The notes: generated from the sequence alone by a model not told the origin. Counted from the first letter of the stretch, positions 42,949 to 52,289 are shown. The stretch is 64,000 bases of DNA from Brachionus manjavacas (GCA_019054805.1 JAHQIY010000040.1:1-64000); one strand, 5' to 3'. Made by a program: numbers and translations.

Positions 42949-44684
42949 GAATCCAAATAAGCCTGAGCCTGCTCTTTGCCCATGTATTTACCTAAGGTTC
43001 GCGCAGGGACTGTGGTCAAATCAACCACGATCAAACCATCTAGGGCAAAATTGAATGCAGGGTCCACATTAAAGCAAACCAGTTTGCCATTCATACCCAG
43101 ATACTGCCTGAGCAAAACAGGCAACCCCATCCCCTGCTCTAAACGACTTAACACTTTAGACAATAGAGGTAACTTGGACAAAGAACTAAGCATATCTGGG
43201 CGCCAGAATTCCTGACCACTTTTTTCTAGTGGCGTTGTCGGTGCGACTAGCTTAGCTTTTTCATCATCGTAATAGTGAACGGACATGACTGATGCAATTA
43301 ACTGGCGTGCGACTGGGCTGTAGTCATTGCTGATACTGACTGGGCCAAACAAGTGGGTGTACTTAGGGTTGCGTTGAACAAAGCTAGCAATGCCTTTCCA
43401 CAGCAGAAGTAAAGAGTGCATGTTCCTTTGATACTGCTTTGCGACCACTGAACGTCCTAACTCTATAGACTGACCTAAGCTATCAACGAAAGCCTCATCG
43501 TATTTAAACAAGCTCGTCGAGTAGAGAGCATCAATGCCACCTTTGGCAAGCAACTCATCAACCAAACCCAAACGGTAAGCGCCGACTAAATCACGGTTGG
43601 CCTTATTCCAGACAAAGAGCTGATAATAATGCTGGTCAAACTGGTCGATATCACAACTGCGTCCACTGCCTTCGCCCACTTCCCTAAAGCTCTCTTCCCG
43701 AACTCGGCCAATTTCGCGCATCATGCTTGGCATGCTTGGAGTTGGCGCGCAGAAAACCTCGAAATCCCCCTGCTCTAGCAGCTTATAAGACTCGAGTGCG
43801 AGCAATTCGCTTTCCAATGTCTCTACAGATACAGGAGCAATGATAGGTTCAGCATTCTCATCCTGTAGGGTTGGCGCTTGTTCATTGCCCATACTTCCCA
43901 TCAGATAAGTGTTTAATCGAAAATACTGAGTAATATCCTCTTCGTTGTCGAAGTCTTTTATCTCACTATAAGGGATAGGGTTACCCACTGAGACAGAAAT
44001 GGTTTCTCCCGACTTGTTGAGTAGCTCCCGACCTAGCATCGCCGTTCTGAGTAATGGATGAATTCGCCCTGCCTGATAAAACAGTTTGCTGTTCATTCCA
44101 TTGATGAAAAGCGGAACAGTGGTCGCCTCGGCATGCTTAACAAACTTAGCGACTGATTTACTCCAAGCTTTGTCAGTAATCTTGTTCTCACTGGCTTGCC
44201 ACGAAGAGACTTCACCCGCAGGAAAAATAATCAGAACTCCACCTTCTTTTAAGTGATGATTGGCCTCTTTGATCGCTTGTCGATTGGTTCGCTTGGCTTT
44301 TTCACCACCAAACACATCCACTCCAATAAACAACTCATCAAGCTCTGGTATGCGCTTGAGCAGCTCATTCGCCAGCACTTTGACATCTTTGCGAACTTTA
44401 GAAATCAAAGAAGCGAGAATAATCCCTTCGATACCACCAAACGGATGATTGGCAACGATTAAAACCGAGCCTTCCGCTGGAATGTTCTCAAGGCTGCCAT
44501 GATCAACCTGATACTGGGTACCAATTCGAGCCAACGCTTCATGCATAAACTCAAAACTGTCTTCAGGTAGAGCATCTTGTTTGTACAACGAGTCGAGCGT
44601 AGCAAGCCCTGTCGCCCACTCTACGACGGATTCTCCAATACCAAATGGTGTTTTACGCGGTAATCGAAAAGGACTATCAATCAT
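42933..44684 (-). CDS. olsF: Bifunctional acyltransferase of the OlsF type (ornithine lipid synthesis)
   Basis: The 583-residue protein has an N-terminal PlsC-like acyltransferase domain (residues about 60-265: LIVANHPFGGIEGIILASL, FPAGEVSSW) and a C-terminal OlsB-like N-acyltransferase domain (about 295-560: MMREIGRVREESFREVGEG, RDLVGAYRLGLVDELLAKGG, ELGRSVVAKQYQRN). This is the OlsF layout, reported in Vibrio cholerae and others to make ornithine lipids. The first step joins a fatty acid to ornithine and the second acylates it again. It is the last gene of a seven-gene operon. GAAAGGAGCTTAG precedes the ATG. Its end overlaps that of the convergent cyclase gene. Confidence 0.8.
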   Translation of the reverse strand: MIDSPFRLPRKTPFGIGESVVEWATGLATLDSLYKQDALPEDSFEFMHEALARIGTQYQVDHGSLENIPAEGSVLIVANHPFGGIEGIILASLISKVRKDVKVLANELLKRIPELDELFIGVDVFGGEKAKRTNRQAIKEANHHLKEGGVLIIFPAGEVSSWQASENKITDKAWSKSVAKFVKHAEATTVPLFINGMNSKLFYQAGRIHPLLRTAMLGRELLNKSGETISVSVGNPIPYSEIKDFDNEEDITQYFRLNTYLMGSMGNEQAPTLQDENAEPIIAPVSVETLESELLALESYKLLEQGDFEVFCAPTPSMPSMMREIGRVREESFREVGEGSGRSCDIDQFDQHYYQLFVWNKANRDLVGAYRLGLVDELLAKGGIDALYSTSLFKYDEAFVDSLGQSIELGRSVVAKQYQRNMHSLLLLWKGIASFVQRNPKYTHLFGPVSISNDYSPVARQLIASVMSVHYYDDEKAKLVAPTTPLEKSGQEFWRPDMLSSLSKLPLLSKVLSRLEQGMGLPVLLRQYLGMNGKLVCFNVDPAFNFALDGLIVVDLTTVPARTLGKYMGKEQAQAYLDSHLSS

Positions 44685-44685
44685 A

Positions 44686-45138
44686 CTAAGCTCCTTTCGC
44701 TAAAAGGTTGTGAGTGAATGTACCTTGTGTTTTAACGTCTCGAATAAACAGGAAGACACCACAACTCCAGACGATACACGCCATACCAAACAGTAAACCT
44801 CCGTCACTGCCCACCACTTCGCCCATCGCATTAAACTCTGGCATAACCACACCTAACGGAGTAAACAGATGGAAGAAGATAGCACCAGTCATAATGCCCG
44901 CGCTCATAGCAGCTCCAACACCATGTAATCGAGTGAACAGCAAGATAGAAGCGATGAGTTCAGCAAAGCCAATCACGTAACCGCCATAAACCCCAAACCA
45001 TTCAATTCCTGACCACTCACCTAAAGTGCCGAAAATATGCTCGGTTTCGTAAGAGCCAGAGAACTTAAAGAATAGCGATTGAATAAATACAAAGGCGATA
45101 AAGGCAGAGGGTATATGCTTTAGTGGCGCAAATTTCAT
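44686..45138 (-). CDS. DoxX-like small membrane protein
   Basis: The 150-residue protein has four hydrophobic segments and the DoxX-type features FFKFSGSYETEHIFGTLGEW and IGFAELIASILLFTRLHGVG. DoxX-like proteins are associated with quinol or thiosulfate oxidation and redox balance at the membrane, but many are unassigned. The ATG at 45138 follows AAGGAACG; a longer frame to 45180 would overlap the YHS gene. It is followed after 1 base by olsF and preceded by the YHS gene by 20. Confidence 0.75.
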   Translation of the reverse strand: MKFAPLKHIPSAFIAFVFIQSLFFKFSGSYETEHIFGTLGEWSGIEWFGVYGGYVIGFAELIASILLFTRLHGVGAAMSAGIMTGAIFFHLFTPLGVVMPEFNAMGEVVGSDGGLLFGMACIVWSCGVFLFIRDVKTQGTFTHNLLAKGA

Positions 45139-45158
45139 GGGTTCGTTCCTTATTATTG

Positions 45159-45596
45159 TTATTGGATTAATGTCGGCCAATTTTTATCTGCCGCAGAGAT
45201 GTGACCCGCACGGTCGTCGTCCCACCAGCTTTTAACTTCTGCGTCATAGTTAAGGTAAAGCTTGCCATCAACGATTGCCCACTGCTTGGGATCGGATGAA
45301 GCAAAGTCATTCTTGGCTGAAATCGCCCATGCACAGTAACCACCATATTGCGGTGCGTATGCATCTGGGTCTGCTTTGAATTTATCGAGATTTTCTTGTG
45401 AAGAGAAATACCAGTCAGCGCCTTTATATTCGGTTTGCCATTTGCTATCTCCTTTCACTGGCTTACCTTGAGTGAAGTAGGCCACGGTGTCATAGCCACT
45501 AACGGCTTTGTTGCTAAATATTCCGGTATAAATCTCATCCGCAGCAAAGGTAGGAAAACTGAATAACATGATCAGCAGGGCGAATAACTTTTTCAT
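45159..45596 (-). CDS. Secreted YHS domain protein
   Basis: The 145-residue protein has a signal peptide (MKKLFALLIMLFSFPTFA) and a YHS domain (VSGYDTVAYFTQGKPVKGDS, WYFSSQENLDKFKADPDAYA, then PQYGGYCAWAI). YHS domains bind metals or thiols in copper and heavy-metal proteins and in oxygenases. The start overlaps the NRDE stop (ATGA), so it is coupled. It probably acts in the periplasm; its function is unknown. Confidence 0.85.
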   Translation of the reverse strand: MKKLFALLIMLFSFPTFAADEIYTGIFSNKAVSGYDTVAYFTQGKPVKGDSKWQTEYKGADWYFSSQENLDKFKADPDAYAPQYGGYCAWAISAKNDFASSDPKQWAIVDGKLYLNYDAEVKSWWDDDRAGHISAADKNWPTLIQ

Positions 45597-46339
45597 TTGA
45601 AAACTCCTTGTTCGACAATGTCGTTTTTAAGGCAACTTAGGCTAGTGCGAAAATCAACATTGCGATGATTGTCTATAGATTGGTAATTCATTTCTTGTTT
45701 AGAAGAAGACACGACAACCGAGGTAAAACTTACAGTGCGCGCATCATTTCTTTCCATTAATGGTGAAAGATGCGGATAGTTTGCGTCGTAGGTTTGGTGG
45801 AACAGGCGACCCACTTCTTGATCAGGCATGGTAGTGATCAACTCATTGAACAGTTTGAGGCGATACTGACGCGCCTCTTCAAAGTGCATCGCTGCAGACA
45901 CAATCGGGGCAAAAGCATGAGAACGCCTTAGTTGCTCGCCATCCCAAGTCCAAAGTACGGTTTCGTTAGCGGTACGTCTGGTGTCAAAAGAGACGACGGT
46001 AAAAGGGGCAAACGAGCTTAAATCCATACCGAGCAGGCGGCTATCGACAGTTTGGCTCGAACAACTGCTCGCCAGTCGTTTTATGATAAGACCTCGACTG
46101 GTTAACTCTCCATTTGGCGTCATGCCTTGATAAAAGTTGAGCAGACAGACGGTGACGCCATGTTCATTGGTTGAAATCCAACTACCGCCACCGACAGGAT
46201 CAATCGGCATCAGACAGTGGACACCGTCAATCAGAACACTTTGCGGCTCAAGTGCAGGCAGGCGAGAACGTTGCTCATCTCGATTAAAGTAAACTTCATA
46301 GTGATTATTGCCATGATAAACCCAAGATAATGTACACAT
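45593..46339 (-). CDS. NRDE (TANGO2-like) family protein
   Basis: The 248-residue protein begins MCTLSWVYHGNNHYEVYFNR and contains the family motif NRDE at residues 19-22, with the second conserved block GGGSWISTNEHGVTVCLLNF near 51. Family members are conserved from bacteria to human TANGO2, and their function is unresolved (heme or lipid handling has been proposed). The start is 2 bases after the previous stop. It is part of the seven-gene operon ending in olsF. Confidence 0.85.
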   Translation of the reverse strand: MCTLSWVYHGNNHYEVYFNRDEQRSRLPALEPQSVLIDGVHCLMPIDPVGGGSWISTNEHGVTVCLLNFYQGMTPNGELTSRGLIIKRLASSCSSQTVDSRLLGMDLSSFAPFTVVSFDTRRTANETVLWTWDGEQLRRSHAFAPIVSAAMHFEEARQYRLKLFNELITTMPDQEVGRLFHQTYDANYPHLSPLMERNDARTVSFTSVVVSSSKQEMNYQSIDNHRNVDFRTSLSCLKNDIVEQGVFK

Positions 46340-46341
46340 AC

Positions 46342-46890
46342 CTATTGAGCCCTCTGGTAAGTTGCCGTTGTGGGCGCGACGCCAAAATGGCTGTCAGAGT
46401 CGACACCACGCAAAGAGGCAACGACTTTAGCCATCGCAAAATGATGGGTAGCATGCAATGCAGCAAACGTCAGCTCACGAACGAATGTTGAAGAGACTTC
46501 CTCGACATGGGTTTGCGACAACATGACTTCCGTTTCAACACTGACGGCTTGGTGAAGTTCATTGGACGGTAACTCAAACAGCCACTCGACCAGCTCTCTG
46601 ATTTCCTGCTTGGCGACGTCTAAACTTCTTTCAACCGCGTGCCCGCGACGGCGAACGTTGTAGTCAATTTTGAGCGGATCAAGCTTGATGGCGTGAAACA
46701 AATCAAGCCAGTGACGAAAGTGCTCACCTATCGAACTGCTCACATGCGGTTGAGCAATAAAGACATAATCTTCCTGACTGAGCGTTTCTAAAAACTCGTA
46801 ACCTTGATTGAGTGTTTCAATGCATCCCACCACAGCTTGGGAAGGGCGCGTCTGAGCATTTGTCGCTAAGCGTGTCATTACATTTTTCAT
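46342..46890 (-). CDS. DinB-like four-helix protein
   Basis: The 182-residue protein is helical throughout, with a DinB-like pattern of conserved histidines: SSIGEHFRHWLDLFHAIKLD and ALHATHHFAMAKVVA, which would be metal ligands. DinB-superfamily proteins are metal-binding bundles, some acting as thiol-dependent transferases. The ATG at 46890 follows AGGAAGAAC; a longer frame to 46962 would overlap the ATP-grasp gene. It lies 23 bases after that gene and 2 bases before NRDE. Confidence 0.7.
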   Translation of the reverse strand: MKNVMTRLATNAQTRPSQAVVGCIETLNQGYEFLETLSQEDYVFIAQPHVSSSIGEHFRHWLDLFHAIKLDPLKIDYNVRRRGHAVERSLDVAKQEIRELVEWLFELPSNELHQAVSVETEVMLSQTHVEEVSSTFVRELTFAALHATHHFAMAKVVASLRGVDSDSHFGVAPTTATYQRAQ

Positions 46891-46913
46891 GTTCTTCTTC
46901 CTAAGCGCGGCGG

Positions 46914-48044
46914 TTAATCGGTCATTGGATAAAGCTGAGTTAAGAGTTTCTCTTCCCGCCAAGCTTGCAGTAATGCACCCAATGTCGGGGTTTTGTGGCC
47001 TTGTTTTTTATGCTTAGAGCCAATCTGGTAAAGCAAACGATACTGTTTTAAAAGCGTAGTAAAGATATCACTTAGCGGTGTATCGCTATCCCAAATATGC
47101 GCGGCTTCGCTGCTCGCCCCATTGATTTCCAAGATATCGAAACTCTCACCATTCATTAGGGTTTGGATGTCTTGGAACTTGATATCGAGACGACCATAGT
47201 GGAAGCCTTCAAAGTCGCCGAGAATCTGATCTAACTTTTCTTCCAGCGCTTGTGTAATGAAATGGTTACCGTCGCGGAAAATAGCACCGCGAGAATGGCT
47301 ACCTGCAAATGCCAACTGAAACTCGTCCTTATCAGCAACCACCAGATCGAGATGTTCACTATGACGAGGAAGATAAAGATGCTGAAGTTTGCCTGCTCTT
47401 GGACACTTTTCGATTAGCTCTTTCAGAGTAGAATGACCATCTCCAATCACCCTTGGGGAATACTTCAAAGTGATAGAGATGATTTTCCCGTGTGACTCGC
47501 CAGGCTGCCGGACATAGAACACGCCTGCTTCGGCACTGTAATGCGACTTCTCTTGCAATAAGAAACGACCAGAGACAGGAAAGGTTTCAATATAATTTTG
47601 CAGTTGCTCGTCCGAATGAATAAGTTTCACTCCAACCCCACGGCAACCCAGATCAGGCTTTGCCACTAACGGGTACGTCAGCTCTGCTTTTTCAAGTTGG
47701 CTTTTAGCATCACTGAGTAAGTCTTGAGTACGTTGCTCAGTTTTAGTCAAAGTGATAAATGGAAGAATCCATTCTTTGGTTTCTTTACCCGCAGAAGTGA
47801 AAATATCGTGCTTTGACTCCCCGACCATACCACTCAATTTGATAGCTGGATTGGCGATCAATGGCAGTGCCCAATCTCGATGGACGACACTCAACGCCGC
47901 ACTTTGCAGCACAACGGGTGTGTAGAAAAACCAAGCAGGCAAGAATTCAAACGGAGAAATTACTCGTTTAGGCTCTTGGAGTACGGGCATACCCGCATTG
48001 ACCATTCCCTGTGGAATCATTTCAACGTTAGCGAGCTGTGTCAT
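46914..48044 (-). CDS. ATP-grasp family ligase
   Basis: The 376-residue protein has an ATP-grasp fold: YPLVAKPDLGCRGVGVKLIH (nucleotide binding) around residue 145, RFLLQEKSHYSAEAGVFYVR, and the metal-binding GRLDIKFQDIQTLMNGESFD followed by LEINGASSE. This resembles D-alanine-D-alanine ligase but without its usual flanking motifs. ATP-grasp enzymes join a carboxylate to an amine, so it may couple an amino acid to a lipid or peptide. The start overlaps the DedA gene stop by 17 bases. Confidence 0.8.
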   Translation of the reverse strand: MTQLANVEMIPQGMVNAGMPVLQEPKRVISPFEFLPAWFFYTPVVLQSAALSVVHRDWALPLIANPAIKLSGMVGESKHDIFTSAGKETKEWILPFITLTKTEQRTQDLLSDAKSQLEKAELTYPLVAKPDLGCRGVGVKLIHSDEQLQNYIETFPVSGRFLLQEKSHYSAEAGVFYVRQPGESHGKIISITLKYSPRVIGDGHSTLKELIEKCPRAGKLQHLYLPRHSEHLDLVVADKDEFQLAFAGSHSRGAIFRDGNHFITQALEEKLDQILGDFEGFHYGRLDIKFQDIQTLMNGESFDILEINGASSEAAHIWDSDTPLSDIFTTLLKQYRLLYQIGSKHKKQGHKTPTLGALLQAWREEKLLTQLYPMTD

Positions 48045-48630
48045 ACGTATCCCTTAAAAGTGTTTTAGTAATCAGTTTGTTTAGCAGCAACATCAGGCAC
48101 AAACCCAGTGGAATAAGTAGCCAGCTCACTTGACTATCTTGAAGCCATTGCGCGTTGCCAAGTTGGAAGAAGGAACCAAAAACCAGCGCTGTCCACAGGC
48201 CCGTCGCCGTCAAGACTGCAATAAAGAACTTGATTTTTGGCACATCTAGAAAACCACTCAATGTGAAACCAATCGTTCTGAGACCAGGAATGAAACGCAC
48301 GATAAACAAGGTCATAAACGCTTGCTGATGAAGCTTACGCTGCATACTCCTTGCTCGCTGATAACGGAACAAACGATAACGAAGAAAACGCACTTTTTGC
48401 GCCGCTTTACCCATCAAGTAAAGGCCAAGATCTCCAGTGCTGATACCGACAAATATCGCCATCAGGGCAACAGAGGTTGGCATCAACTGCTCAACCGCTA
48501 AGGTCGCTGCGGTCACTATCGCTAGGTCTTCTAATAGGTAAGAGAGTAAAACGATGCCTATAAATAGCATCGTCACAGAGACATTGTCTTGAAACAGCCA
48601 AGCTTCTATTGTCGCCGCTAACTCTGTCAT
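48028..48630 (-). CDS. DedA family membrane protein
   Basis: The 200-residue inner-membrane protein has the DedA core: FVGISTGDLGLYLMGKAAQ, the FIVRFIPGLRTIGFTLSGFL motif with the conserved Arg-Phe-Ile-Pro-Gly, and several hydrophobic segments. DedA proteins move lipids or their carriers across the membrane. I chose the ATG at 48630 after GGGCGAG; a GTG at 48666 would extend it by 12 residues. It is the first gene of the operon, with a 280-base gap to the terminator of the next gene upstream. Confidence 0.88.
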   Translation of the reverse strand: MTELAATIEAWLFQDNVSVTMLFIGIVLLSYLLEDLAIVTAATLAVEQLMPTSVALMAIFVGISTGDLGLYLMGKAAQKVRFLRYRLFRYQRARSMQRKLHQQAFMTLFIVRFIPGLRTIGFTLSGFLDVPKIKFFIAVLTATGLWTALVFGSFFQLGNAQWLQDSQVSWLLIPLGLCLMLLLNKLITKTLLRDTYDTAR

Positions 48631-48850
48631 AACTCGCCCCGAACTGCCCTTACCTAAAAACAACACGCAACTGGCGTGTTAACTGAGTGTTATCTTCTGC
48701 AGCAACGATTGGGTTAGTAAGTTTATGATTCGCACCCATTTCATACGCTACATTGATAAAGATAGGATAGTCCGCAGAAAAATTTCACTGTGAGACGATT
48801 TTTACTGATGAGATAACAATGGTATATCGAATAAAGCCGCCAAAATGTAG

Positions 48851-48885
48851 AAAAGCCAGTGGATTGAACTCAACCCACTGGCTTA
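48851..48885 (-). terminator. Terminator of the Ugp-type importer operon
   Basis: AGCCAGTGG and CCACTGGCT pair over at least 9 bp around an 11-base loop. On the minus strand the stem ends in TTTTC. It lies just beyond the stop of the ATPase gene at 48911 and ends the operon that began at 55424. Confidence 0.8.
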
Positions 48886-48910
48886 TCAGTTAGACGTTTG
48901 TAATGGGTGA

Positions 48911-50047
48911 TTAATGGTGTTCAGAAAGTACCTGCTCAGTCTCTAAATCAAACAGATGGCATTGAGATGTAGCAAAACTTAATAAAGTAGAATCCCCGTC
49001 TTGTACTATTCGATCCGCATCAAACGGCACACGAGCAATCATTTTATCTGCACCAAGTTGGAAGTAGAGGTAAAGCTCATTACCCATAGATTCAACCACA
49101 CTTAATGTATGGCGCTGAGTATTGACATCACTCGCGAGTGCATCATGATTAGCGAGTTGAATATGCTCTGGCCTAATCCCAAACCAAACCCATTTACCAC
49201 AATGTTGACGAGCCAAAGACTGCTTATCAGCCGGCAACAGCCAACGAGTCCCATTTTGGCTTATCACATTCATCACACCATCAATCTCATCGATACGTGT
49301 TTTAAGTATGTTCATTGCTGGTGAACCAATAAATCCAGCGACAAACTTATTTGCTGGGTAGCGATAGAGGTTCATCGGCGTGTCCACTTGCATGATCTCT
49401 CCTTGATTCAAAACGCAGATCCGATCGCCAAGCGTCATCGCTTCAACTTGATCGTGTGTCACATAGATCATGGTCGCGTTTTGACCTTCAGCCTTAAGAT
49501 CATTGTGTAGCTGGGCGATACTGACACGCGTCGAAACACGTAACTTAGCATCAAGGTTAGAAAGTGGTTCATCGAAAAGGAACACATCTGGCTTACGCAC
49601 CATGGCACGGCCTAAGGCAACACGCTGTCTTTGTCCACCAGACATTTCACCGGGTTTGTTTTGCAGTAAATGCTCAATTTCAAGGGTTTTCGCAGCTTCA
49701 GCAATGCGCTTTTCAATCTCTAACTTGGGTAACTTCTGCTGCTTGAGTCCAAATGCCATATTCTCGTAAACCGACATATGTGGATAAAGGGCATAGTTTT
49801 GAAACACCATGGAAATACCACGATCTTTTGGCGGAAGATCATTAACGCGCTTTTCGCCGATAAACACGTCTCCATGAGAGATCTCTTCTAAGCCAGCGAT
49901 CATCCTTAATGTCGTCGATTTAGCGCAGCCCGATGGACCAACAAAGACCATAAACTCCCCTTCACGGATGTTTAGGTCGACACCATGTACCGCTTTGAAA
50001 CCATTCGGGTAGGTTTTTTCTACCGCTTTCAATGTCACTTCAGCCAT
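48911..50047 (-). CDS. UgpC-type sugar ABC transporter ATPase
   Basis: The 378-residue ATPase of the MalK/UgpC group has a signature MSGGQRQRVALGRAMVRK, Walker B DVFLFDEPLSNLDAKLR, and a C-terminal regulatory (TOBE-type) region with VWFGIRPEHIQLANHDAL. Walker A at residues 37-44 reads GPSGCAKS, with alanine at 42 where glycine is normal; the GCT codon was checked. The ATG follows AAGGAAAGTC. It lies 8 bases after the HAD gene and is the last gene of the operon. Confidence 0.9.
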   Translation of the reverse strand: MAEVTLKAVEKTYPNGFKAVHGVDLNIREGEFMVFVGPSGCAKSTTLRMIAGLEEISHGDVFIGEKRVNDLPPKDRGISMVFQNYALYPHMSVYENMAFGLKQQKLPKLEIEKRIAEAAKTLEIEHLLQNKPGEMSGGQRQRVALGRAMVRKPDVFLFDEPLSNLDAKLRVSTRVSIAQLHNDLKAEGQNATMIYVTHDQVEAMTLGDRICVLNQGEIMQVDTPMNLYRYPANKFVAGFIGSPAMNILKTRIDEIDGVMNVISQNGTRWLLPADKQSLARQHCGKWVWFGIRPEHIQLANHDALASDVNTQRHTLSVVESMGNELYLYFQLGADKMIARVPFDADRIVQDGDSTLLSFATSQCHLFDLETEQVLSEHH

Positions 50048-50055
50048 GACTTTCC

Positions 50056-50790
50056 TTAAATCAGTTCGTTAAATGCTTGCGCGTCAAAATGGGCAACGGA
50101 TGGGATCACCAGATCAGCGACTGGCTCAAGTTCACTTCGCAGTGCAGTACCGGTAAGCACGCCGACTTTTCTTGCGCCCGCGTTATGACCAAATTCCATG
50201 TCTGAGACGGTATCGCCAAACATGATCACTTCATGAGGCTTCACATCGCACTGCTGACAAAACGCATTCAATAAAGCCGGAGCGGGTTTAGGTTCGATAT
50301 CGCCATCAGAATAACCCACATAATCAAACAGCTCGCTCAAGCCTGATTGCTCAAGTGTGTACAGAGTCGAATCTTTGGTATCCGCGGTTGCAATGCCAAG
50401 CAGCATACCCTGTTGTTTTAATGAAAAAAGCTTATCGGCCACACCGGGTAAGGCTTCGACCCAGTGCGGGTTTTGTTCGACTTGGTCATTAAATGCCGCT
50501 TTTGTCACTCGGGTAAACACCTCTAAAGACACATTTGGCTGCAATATTTCAAACCACGCTTGTGCCGTATCTTCAACGGGGTTAGATGCCAACAGACCGT
50601 GGTTATCTACCCTATCTCCTTGTACGCCGATAGCCGAGAGTAACTCATTCACTATGACACTTTGATGACCTTGGTGTTCATCACTGAACCCTTTGACCTG
50701 CTCGCTCGCACTGCGAGAAACGTTGAGCCACATATTGTGGAACTCAAGTAAGGTTCCATCTTTATCAAATAGCAGGGCTTTAAACTTCAT
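50056..50790 (-). CDS. HAD family phosphatase
   Basis: The 244-residue HAD-superfamily hydrolase has motif I at the N-terminus (FKALLFDKDGTLLEFHNMW), motif II near residue 135 (GIATADTKDSTL), and motifs III and IV (KPAPALLN and FGDTVSDMEFGHNAGARKVG). It resembles phosphoglycolate phosphatase. It starts at an ATG overlapping the end of the PHP gene, after AGAGAG. Placement inside a Ugp-type operon suggests it releases phosphate from an imported phosphorylated compound. Confidence 0.88.
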   Translation of the reverse strand: MKFKALLFDKDGTLLEFHNMWLNVSRSASEQVKGFSDEHQGHQSVIVNELLSAIGVQGDRVDNHGLLASNPVEDTAQAWFEILQPNVSLEVFTRVTKAAFNDQVEQNPHWVEALPGVADKLFSLKQQGMLLGIATADTKDSTLYTLEQSGLSELFDYVGYSDGDIEPKPAPALLNAFCQQCDVKPHEVIMFGDTVSDMEFGHNAGARKVGVLTGTALRSELEPVADLVIPSVAHFDAQAFNELI

Positions 50791-52219
50791 CACTCTCTAA
50801 TCGCTCCATTAGTTCACCCCAAGTTTTAACTAGAGGTTGATTAAATATTGGTTGGTTGGCGTCAAATACGGCATTAATGCAGCCTTCAAACTGGTTGCGA
50901 TGCTCGTCGCCTATGTGGCGGCGAATATCGATTCGGCACCATGAGTATCCGTTCGGCACTTCGAGGGTTTGTGGCTGTTGAGACAAATCAATACAGGCGA
51001 CTACTTGCCCATCAACCACCACTTCAGCCATATACAGGTATTTTGTATCTTTAACGCTAAGTACATAGCTCAGCGCTCGCCCAGCCGAGTCTTGCCCCGG
51101 TATCAGTTCGCCTTGATTGATTTCAAACGCAAGCCCGCAGCGGCGCTCCAGATAGATATGGCCATTGCGCAGGCCGGCGAGAATACCTTCTCCGCTTAAG
51201 CCATGACTAAATACAAAGGTAGCAGGATCACCATAAATCGATGGTTCTTCAGATTTCGGATTACGTTCATGTGGCTCTAGGTGCGAATCGCTGCCGCCTA
51301 TTGCTGCAATACGATGGCCACAGTTCCACAATTCATTCAATACCACGAGCGCTCGTTCAGCCGCTTTGGGGGAGGTAGACCAAGTTGGATCGCAGCAAAC
51401 TTCGAATGTCGATACGCGACTCAATTCAAGATCAGCATAGTGCCAATGCCATGGTCTCATCATCGGATGATTAATGCTGATTGAGCTGTGGCCTGGCTTC
51501 GCAAGGTTTAGTCCAGATTCAATAATAGCGGCACTTTTATGTTCAATATCTCTAAGGTCAAGCGATTGAATACCACCATGAACATTGAAATGACCAAGGT
51601 CCGTTGTCACTTCAATGCCGGGTAAGAAAAGGCATTGGCTAGAAACAGGCAGCTTAGGTTGAGTGATGTTGTGTTCAGTAAAAAAGAAGAAATCTAAGTT
51701 TTGTGCATGCACAATCTCGGTTGCTGCTTCAAGGCTATTATGACCATCAGAGAGCTGAGTGTGAGCATGAAGATCACCACGATACCAACGGGACTCAGGG
51801 CTTTTGACTTCACTGTAGTCAAATTCAATTTCATGCGTTGTAGAGACAACTTTACGTAGAGGTAGCGCACTATCTGCCATCTCTTTTTGCTGCGAATAGG
51901 CCACATCAACCTGATACTGCATTGCTCGCTCAGTGCGAAACTCCCCTTCTAAATTGTACAGCTCAAGCAGCCATTCTCCTGCTGATAGCGCTCCATCTAT
52001 CGCACCAAGTCCAGATTGCTCATTGCTAACAACTAAAGACTTGTGCGCTTTTTCAAACAACAACTTGCCGCGAAAACCACCTTGTACATCATAAACAGCC
52101 GCATATAAGAAGCCTTTCGTTACGGTTGTTCCCGTTATCGTCACTGCCTTGGTTCCAAGCGGAACATCGAAGTTAAGACGAACCCTGCCAAAAGGCAGCT
52201 CACCTTGAAATCGAGTCAT
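50780..52219 (-). CDS. CehA/McbA family metallo-hydrolase (PHP domain)
   Basis: The 479-residue protein has an N-terminal beta-rich region of about 145 residues and a PHP-type phosphoesterase domain: RGDLHAHTQLSDGHNSLEAA, FFFTEHNITQP, and GHSSISINHPMMRPWHW. The HxH, EH and IxH-type residues are the metal ligands. There is no signal peptide, so it acts in the cytoplasm. The ATG at 52219 follows GGGTGAG. It sits between the binding protein gene and the HAD gene, suggesting a pathway for an imported phosphodiester. Confidence 0.85.
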   Translation of the reverse strand: MTRFQGELPFGRVRLNFDVPLGTKAVTITGTTVTKGFLYAAVYDVQGGFRGKLLFEKAHKSLVVSNEQSGLGAIDGALSAGEWLLELYNLEGEFRTERAMQYQVDVAYSQQKEMADSALPLRKVVSTTHEIEFDYSEVKSPESRWYRGDLHAHTQLSDGHNSLEAATEIVHAQNLDFFFFTEHNITQPKLPVSSQCLFLPGIEVTTDLGHFNVHGGIQSLDLRDIEHKSAAIIESGLNLAKPGHSSISINHPMMRPWHWHYADLELSRVSTFEVCCDPTWSTSPKAAERALVVLNELWNCGHRIAAIGGSDSHLEPHERNPKSEEPSIYGDPATFVFSHGLSGEGILAGLRNGHIYLERRCGLAFEINQGELIPGQDSAGRALSYVLSVKDTKYLYMAEVVVDGQVVACIDLSQQPQTLEVPNGYSWCRIDIRRHIGDEHRNQFEGCINAVFDANQPIFNQPLVKTWGELMERLESDEV

Positions 52220-52289
52220 ACAACTCACCCACTGATTACTATTAGGATTGAGAAAAGCTAGCCCACCAAAGCAGCGGGCTAGAAAAGGG

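Noticed and set aside
48631-48850. Possible Pho box upstream of the OlsF operon, expected from phosphate control of OlsF in Vibrio cholerae
   Set aside because: No CTGTCAT-type direct repeat was found in this stretch on either strand.
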